Assembly: GCA_902800305.1 (NCBI GenBank)
Contig: CADCDP010000004.1
Span: forward strand, 60,946 to 124,945
Direction: 5' to 3'
DNA length: 64,000 nucleotides
Source: an uncultured Bacteroidales bacterium
GTDB taxonomy: Bacteria > Bacteroidota > Bacteroidia > Bacteroidales > Bacteroidaceae
Positions 60,015 through 64,000 of the stretch are shown here, in pieces. The translations under genes and the position numbers were made by a program. Within the stretch, counting starts at the first letter, position 1; each line of letters begins with the position of its first letter. Under the pieces are notes generated by a model. The model had not been told where the DNA came from. It worked only from the letters and a program-made list of their open reading frames with translations, and searched no databases.

Positions 60015-62311
60015 ACTTGATCTCCAAATTTCCGTTTATACTTTTCCGTCTTGCAGTAGTTGCCTGTCGCCTCATCGTGGGCGATGTAGCCACGGCTTGC
60101 CCAAGTACGCAGGGTGGAGTCGCCATCCCCTGTGCGTCCCTGACTGTGTCGCATCAGGCGGTACTGTTCGCGTGTGAACTCGTTGGGCAGGAGGTCAAGC
60201 AAGTTCTGAGGTCCCGATTGACGCTGTATCTCCACTTCCTCGCGCAGTTCCCTTTCCAACTGATGGCCGAAATAGAGCATCTTGCACCAGAGGTTGTACT
60301 GCTCTGTCCAGCGAACGAAGTCGGCAATCGTTTTGTCCCACTTATAGCCGTGTGCCACATAAAGCACCATGCCTTTGAGCCATGCGATGACGTTGGCGCG
60401 ATAGGAGAGTATCTTGTAAGCCTCTGAGTCATATAGCTTTGCCCTGTCTTGGTTTTCTTGCCTCATGTCGAGTGCAAGTTTCTTGGCAGCTGCACATTCT
60501 ATCAAGCCGCTGGCTGCATCGAGTCGGTCGATGTAGGGCTTCAGTTCGGTGGCAAACGTGTGGTCGTAGATGCCCAAGACGGGTGCTGTGTCATCGTCGT
60601 CATCCGAGCGGATGATGGTGCTGATGTCAAGTCGGCTCACGGTGCCGTCATTCACCATCTTCGAGAAGAATTTGCGGGCATTGGGTGGCGTGGTTGAGGC
60701 GTTGAAGTTCCAGCGGAGTGGGGCGATGCCACTCACAGAATCAGCACCCACACGTTCCTGACCCGCTAAGGAATTGTCGAAAGCCTTGCGGATGAGCAAC
60801 CCCACTTCATCAACTGTGCCGCGCGAGGTCACCTTTTTGAGGGCTTCAATTTCATCCACGATGGTGTAGATGTAGCGTTCGCCGTTGTTGTTGGCATCCA
60901 CGATGCGCTGATTGAACACGGCATCGGTCAGGTTGTCGATGAGCATCTGGATGCAGATGTCCGTAGGTCGTGGGTCTTTCTTCTGTCTGGCAGAGGGATT
61001 CTTCTGCTTCCACTCCGCTTCACGCTGACGATTCGGGATGTCACGCTGTCGGATGTCCTCCATGATGAACTCAATGGGCTTCTTGATGCTACCTTTACCG
61101 ATGCTCTGACGACCGATGAGCACATTCATGAAAGTCGCCTCATGCTCCACATTGTCCCAGTAGCGGAACTTCACCCCATGCAGATGTGTACCCAAGGCTG
61201 GGAACACAGCACTTGCCACAGCTGGCTTGTAGAACGAAGGCACGTTACGTGTGAGAAGCTTGATGAGTGGTGGCAGACGTTTGGGCATGGGTGGGGGAGA
61301 GGTCAAAGTACCTCCGCAAGCTTTCACACCAGCCACCGATTTCAATGCCTGCAGCACCTGCTTCAATCGGTAAGGCATCCCTTTACGCGGCTCCTTCAGC
61401 GCATTCTCAATCGTCTTGCGCCATTCGTCTGCCCCCTCCGTCTTGTGCCAGTAGTTGGGAATTACGGCGAGCATCTTCTCCAAAGAGTAGTCGCAAATGC
61501 TACGCAGGGTCATCGCCAACTCGTAGGTCTTCACGTTGCGGTCGCCCTCCACAGGAGTCTTCCCATCGTTGAACAGTTCCCAGTACTTTGCGATGATTTC
61601 GGAGAAGGGAATGCCGTTGTAAGAGACCCTCTCCCCCTGCCCCTCCCCCGTAATGGGGAGGAGGGAACCTTTCGGCTTGTTTGTCAATAGGGAACTGACC
61701 GCATGGTCTCCCTCCCCATTATGGGGAAAGGATGGGGAGAGGGTCTCAGTTTGGTCAAACACCTCATCGTCCAAATACAGCAGCTCGTTCTCATCAGCCG
61801 TTGTGGTGAAGAACACCCGTGTGATGTCCTTCGCACCCTCGTCGAACTTCACGCCCAGCAAGTCGCTTGCCCATCGCAAGTTCTCCTCTTGTGAGAGGTC
61901 TTCGTGGCGACGGAACACGAGGTGATAACCCTTCGATGCCGAACGCTCCAGCATGAGCAATCCCAACGCTTCACGCTTCGCCATCACCAATTCGGGAACA
62001 CGTCCCATCTGTTCCTCCATCCACTTCTGCTGTGCCTCTGCCGACAATCCTTCGGGAGCCACAAAGTCGATGTCCATACCCACCGAACGCGATGCTGTCT
62101 TGCATCCCTTCAGGGCACCATCCTCACCAGGCACACACGAGTAGTTCATCTGCACCAACCGATGCTTCAACTTCGTGTCACCCTCACGCACAGCCTTCAA
62201 GATAGCCTTCTGTTTTTCACTTCCACGCAGACGCAGATACTCGTCTCGTGAGAGGACAGGGCGCATCACCTTCGCCCCATCCTGATTATATGTAATAACA
62301 TGTACGCTCAT
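60011..62311 (-). CDS. VirE_N / DUF3987 primase-helicase-like protein
   Basis: A 766-aa protein. Residues 1-190 match the BT4734/VirE_N domain, related to archaeo-eukaryotic primases: VGMDIDFV (metal-binding Asp pair), SASKGYHLVFRR (sxH-type motif) and ITRVFFTTT. Residues about 300-720 form the DUF3987 P-loop ATPase: GRQSIGKGSIKKP (Walker A near 400), YIYTIVDEIEAL (Walker B near 480) and WNFNASTTPP. The domains are joined by a linker (~190-235) made of two family E repeats (SPSFPHNGEGD and LLPITGEGQGER). Such proteins are thought to prime and unwind DNA of mobile or phage-like elements; direct evidence is lacking. Confidence 0.85.
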   Translation of the reverse strand: MSVHVITYNQDGAKVMRPVLSRDEYLRLRGSEKQKAILKAVREGDTKLKHRLVQMNYSCVPGEDGALKGCKTASRSVGMDIDFVAPEGLSAEAQQKWMEEQMGRVPELVMAKREALGLLMLERSASKGYHLVFRRHEDLSQEENLRWASDLLGVKFDEGAKDITRVFFTTTADENELLYLDDEVFDQTETLSPSFPHNGEGDHAVSSLLTNKPKGSLLPITGEGQGERVSYNGIPFSEIIAKYWELFNDGKTPVEGDRNVKTYELAMTLRSICDYSLEKMLAVIPNYWHKTEGADEWRKTIENALKEPRKGMPYRLKQVLQALKSVAGVKACGGTLTSPPPMPKRLPPLIKLLTRNVPSFYKPAVASAVFPALGTHLHGVKFRYWDNVEHEATFMNVLIGRQSIGKGSIKKPIEFIMEDIRQRDIPNRQREAEWKQKNPSARQKKDPRPTDICIQMLIDNLTDAVFNQRIVDANNNGERYIYTIVDEIEALKKVTSRGTVDEVGLLIRKAFDNSLAGQERVGADSVSGIAPLRWNFNASTTPPNARKFFSKMVNDGTVSRLDISTIIRSDDDDDTAPVLGIYDHTFATELKPYIDRLDAASGLIECAAAKKLALDMRQENQDRAKLYDSEAYKILSYRANVIAWLKGMVLYVAHGYKWDKTIADFVRWTEQYNLWCKMLYFGHQLERELREEVEIQRQSGPQNLLDLLPNEFTREQYRLMRHSQGRTGDGDSTLRTWASRGYIAHDEATGNYCKTEKYKRKFGDQV
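61622..61666. repeat. Family E copy in the primase-like gene (inverted)
   Basis: The plus strand carries GAGACCCTCTCCCCCTGCCC and CTCCCCCGTAATGGGGAGGAGG, the reverse of the copy at 61703-61748. It encodes LLPITGEGQGER on the minus strand. Confidence 0.75.
61703..61748. repeat. Family E copy in the primase-like gene
   Basis: CATGGTCTCCCTCCCCATTA, then TGGGGAAAGGATGGGGAGAG and GGTCTC: almost the same as the copy in btuC at 45111. It encodes SPSFPHNGEGDHA. The two copies here are inverted to each other around ~35 bp. Confidence 0.8.
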
Positions 62312-62344
62312 AATATCATTTATTTTTCACTTTTTCGTTTCAAA

Positions 62345-62387
62345 TGCGGTAGCAAATTTTTCACTTTTCATTTTTCACTTTTCCCTT
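62345..62387. repeat. Family B half-element
   Basis: TGCGGTAGCAAATTTTTCAC followed by the T/C-rich arm, i.e. only the right half of the family B palindrome. It separates the 127-aa gene from the primase-like gene. Confidence 0.7.
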
Positions 62388-62391
62388 TCAT

Positions 62392-62775
62392 TCACCATTG
62401 TGTTTCTGTTCTCCGCGTCTTAATCCACGCCTGTTGTTCTTCCGTTTCTTCCCGATGCAACGCCTCGATGAGTGCCCTGCCCAGTTTCTTCGGGAATCGC
62501 AGCTCGAAGATGACGCTCTCCTGCGTCTCCTTCACCTGCCCGTGTGCCGTTGTGAACAGCGTGTGGTAGCGGCTGCCGCTGTCCTTCGCATACGGGTGGA
62601 AGTGGCTCGTGCCCGACTCGTCCGTCACCATGCGTCCCTTCTGGTTGGCATTGCCGCCGCCCACTACGATGTGCTGACCCAACTCGAACGAGCATGGATA
62701 GATGTTGATACTGCCATTCTGACAGAAAACTGTCTGTGTTTCCATTTGGAGGTTGTTAATGAATACGTTTTGCAT
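62392..62775 (-). CDS. Unknown 127-aa protein ahead of the primase-like gene
   Basis: The sequence contains NIYPCSFELGQHIVVGGGNA, SGTSHFHPYAKDSGSRYHTL and VIFELRFPKKLGRALIEALH; an in-frame ATG at 62745 (METQTVFCQNG) is an alternative start. The centre is glycine-rich with several His residues. No family recognised. It is the first gene of the unit bounded by the 27-bp inverted repeats, with a candidate -7 (TGCCTTTG) and a palindrome upstream. Confidence 0.7.
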   Translation of the reverse strand: MQNVFINNLQMETQTVFCQNGSINIYPCSFELGQHIVVGGGNANQKGRMVTDESGTSHFHPYAKDSGSRYHTLFTTAHGQVKETQESVIFELRFPKKLGRALIEALHREETEEQQAWIKTRRTETQW

Positions 62776-62904
62776 AGTTTTTGAGTTTTAGTGAGCAAGG
62801 AGTGTCAAGATTTGGTACCATTTTCACTCGCGAACCTCTCTTCACTCACGTCCGCTCAGGGTTCTGTGTCACTATTGACGATGCAAAGGCAATAAAAAAA
62901 ACGC

Positions 62905-62936
62905 ACCTACTACGTGGTAGGTACGCGTAGTAGGTA
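62905..62936. promoter_or_regulatory. Candidate operator palindrome upstream of the 127-aa gene
   Basis: ACCTACTACGTGGTAGGT (62905-62922) is an almost perfect palindrome, and an inverted partial copy CGTAGTAGGTA follows. It covers the -33 position of a TGCCTTTG element at 62884-62891 (minus), so a bound repressor would block that promoter. The 62776-63486 gap contains no gene that I can support. Confidence 0.5.
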
Positions 62937-63094
62937 CGGTTATATCTATGTAACTGATTATCAGTTTAAGATTTTTTTGAGCTTTCTTGAAAATCCAGCG
63001 ATTTCTTTTGTTCAAGGGCTTTGTTGAAATACGAGCGCAACGTATCAGGCTTTTCATTCCATAACTTCCCAAACACCTTCTGGCTTGCTCGTAC

Positions 63095-63121
63095 CGTTGC
63101 ACCGCTACAGTGCTACAGTTC
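63095..63121. repeat. Right 27-bp terminal inverted repeat of the primase module
   Basis: CGTTGCACCGCTACAGTGCT followed by ACAGTTC, the exact reverse complement of 59607-59633. The pair encloses 3515 bp. Confidence 0.9.
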
Positions 63122-63154
63122 GAAAACAAGTAGTGGAAAAGTCAAAGGAGAATT

Positions 63155-63202
63155 TTATATTTATATATATATAATATATATATTATATATATATAAATAT
63201 AA
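63155..63202. repeat. 48-bp perfect AT-only palindrome
   Basis: From 63155 to 63202 every base is A or T and the sequence equals its own reverse complement (24-bp arms; centre ATATATAT). It lies 33 bp outside the right inverted repeat and just before TGTAGC repeats. AT-only palindromes of this length are rare; it could melt easily or extrude as a cruciform. Confidence 0.85.
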
Positions 63203-63234
63203 GCCTATTTTGAGGGTTGGAAATAGGGTTTAGA

Positions 63235-63268
63235 GAACTGTAGCGGTGTAGCGGTGTAGCTGTGTGTG
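63235..63268. repeat. TGTAGCGG 8-bp tandem repeats outside the right boundary
   Basis: GAACTGTAGCGGTGTAGCGG, then TGTAGCTGTGTGTG: three 8-bp units of TGTAGCNN after the same GAAC seen in the inverted repeats. Same orientation as 59607-59633. Confidence 0.8.
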
Positions 63269-63341
63269 AGGGGTGTGAAAAAAATGAGAGAAATAATGAA
63301 AAAAAGTGGGAAATTATTCGTACACCGCAATGGAAATTTCG

Positions 63342-63349
63342 TAACTTTG
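63342..63349 (+). promoter_or_regulatory. -7 element for the DUF5675-like gene
   Basis: TAACTTTG, 138 nt upstream of the start at 63487. Between them are about three imperfect copies of a GGTAAATACGATGGG unit (63388-63447) and two of AAAACGAATGTC. Confidence 0.5.
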
Positions 63350-63486
63350 CAGCGTCAAAAAAAATGAGGGGCGCGGCTGGCTCGGCAGGGTGTTTACGAT
63401 GGGAGGTACGAGGTAAATACGATGGGGGATGCAGGGTAAATGCGATGAAAAAACGAATGTCTAAAACTTAAAAAACGAATGTCAAA

Positions 63487-63999
63487 ATGGTTATCAAGTT
63501 GCACAGATATTATGGGGACGAGCTTATCACGAAGTCGGTGATGGAGGTGTTCTTGGATGGCGAAGAGGTGCCGAGGATGGTGTGTGAGGCACGGGAGGCG
63601 GCGTACAGGGATTATGCGGAAACGTTCGCTGGGGCATCGAGGTATTGTCTGCCTGTGGGGAGGTGGCAGATGAAGGTGGGAAGGTCGCCGTACTCGCCGA
63701 TGGGGTTACGGGTGGCGAAGTGCCCCGGGCACAGGCAGGTGTATATCGGGCACAGGTGGAGCAAGCAATGTGTGGAGGGTGAGGTGCTGATTGGAGAGCC
63801 AGTGTTCCACTACTACACGGACGAGGACGGGAACCAAGTGGAGTACCCGAAGAAACGGAGAATTGAGAACGGGGAAGAGGTGTTTGAGAAGCTCAATGCG
63901 CTGGTGTATGAAGCGTTCAGACGTGAAGAGGAGTTCTACATCGAGATTGACAATGAAGAAATTATATCAATGGCCAACGATATATTGAGTGAGTGTTAA
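63487..63999 (+). CDS. DUF5675-like protein
   Basis: A 170-aa protein. The pattern LHRYYGDELITKSVMEVFLD, VCEARE, YCLPVGRWQMKV and CPGHRQVYIGHRW then VEGEVLIGE follows the DUF5675 family, found in phages and integrated elements and possibly peptidoglycan- or peptidase-related. The last 60 residues are a charged helical extension (EEVFEKLNALVYEAFRREEEF). It lies outside the inverted-repeat module on the opposite strand and may belong to the same mobile-element neighbourhood. Confidence 0.6.
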   Translation: MVIKLHRYYGDELITKSVMEVFLDGEEVPRMVCEAREAAYRDYAETFAGASRYCLPVGRWQMKVGRSPYSPMGLRVAKCPGHRQVYIGHRWSKQCVEGEVLIGEPVFHYYTDEDGNQVEYPKKRRIENGEEVFEKLNALVYEAFRREEEFYIEIDNEEIISMANDILSEC

Positions 64000-64000
64000 A

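Noticed and set aside
63262..63471. 69-codon plus-strand frame upstream of the DUF5675-like gene
   Set aside because: It runs over the -7 element and direct repeats and has no conserved sequence.

Overview
The window reads as chromosomal DNA of a member of the Bacteroidales, most likely Prevotellaceae. The signs are Bacteroidetes-type promoters (TTTG, about 20 bp, TAnnTTTG), almost no Shine-Dalgarno sequences, the gene order rimP-nusA-infB-cvpA-sufBCD, secreted proteins with C-terminal sorting-type tails (KKGVYIVNGQKILVK type), transmembrane AraC regulators with propeller sensors, and a BtuB/BtuG-type cobalamin uptake locus. The genus is an inference.

Layout. 1-4.8 kb (minus): a truncated GT9 glycosyltransferase, then a run made of a VTC-type polyphosphate polymerase domain protein, DUF4956, DUF2490, a small secreted protein and a Cthe_2159-type beta-helix protein. 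5.0-13.9 kb (plus): rimP-nusA-infB-cvpA-sufB-sufC-sufD. 14.0-19.2 kb (minus): a 1647-aa rhamnogalacturonan lyase-type protein and a small MKKEY peptide gene, lying between sufD and sufS. 19.4-24 kb (plus): sufS, a secreted protein with a second MKKEY peptide gene, and hisS. 24-26 kb (minus): a receiver-only response regulator and a zinc-ribbon protein. 26.2-35.6 kb (minus): DUF3109, an AlkZ-related protein, ribF and a type I restriction-modification operon (hsdR, hsdS, rhuM-fic, wHTH, hsdM). 36-46 kb (plus): an HU-like protein, a cobalamin riboswitch leader, a biotin-dependent acyl-CoA carboxylase operon, and a cobalamin uptake set (BtuB, BtuG, BtuF, BtuC; no ATPase here). 46-52 kb: a truncated secreted-protein remnant, an SpmA/SpmB-like protein, a bile acid:Na+ symporter family protein and a large secreted protein. 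52.5-59.5 kb: a GH31 alpha-xylosidase-like enzyme between two membrane-anchored AraC-type regulators that lack kinase and receiver domains. 59.6-64 kb: a VirE_N/DUF3987 primase-helicase-like module bounded by perfect 27-bp inverted repeats, followed by a 48-bp AT-only palindrome, TGTAGC repeats and a DUF5675-like gene.

The intergenic DNA carries several families of palindromic repeats. One GC-rich family also sits in frame inside unrelated genes (btuC, the primase-like gene and the 3' end of the symporter). The most noteworthy signals are four exact 22-bp-period operator-like repeats beside the GH31 promoter, the inverted-repeat-bounded primase module, the repeated pairing of a secreted protein with an MKKEY peptide gene, and the cobalamin riboswitch ahead of a carboxylase operon. 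All function calls come from reading the translated sequence; no database search was possible.
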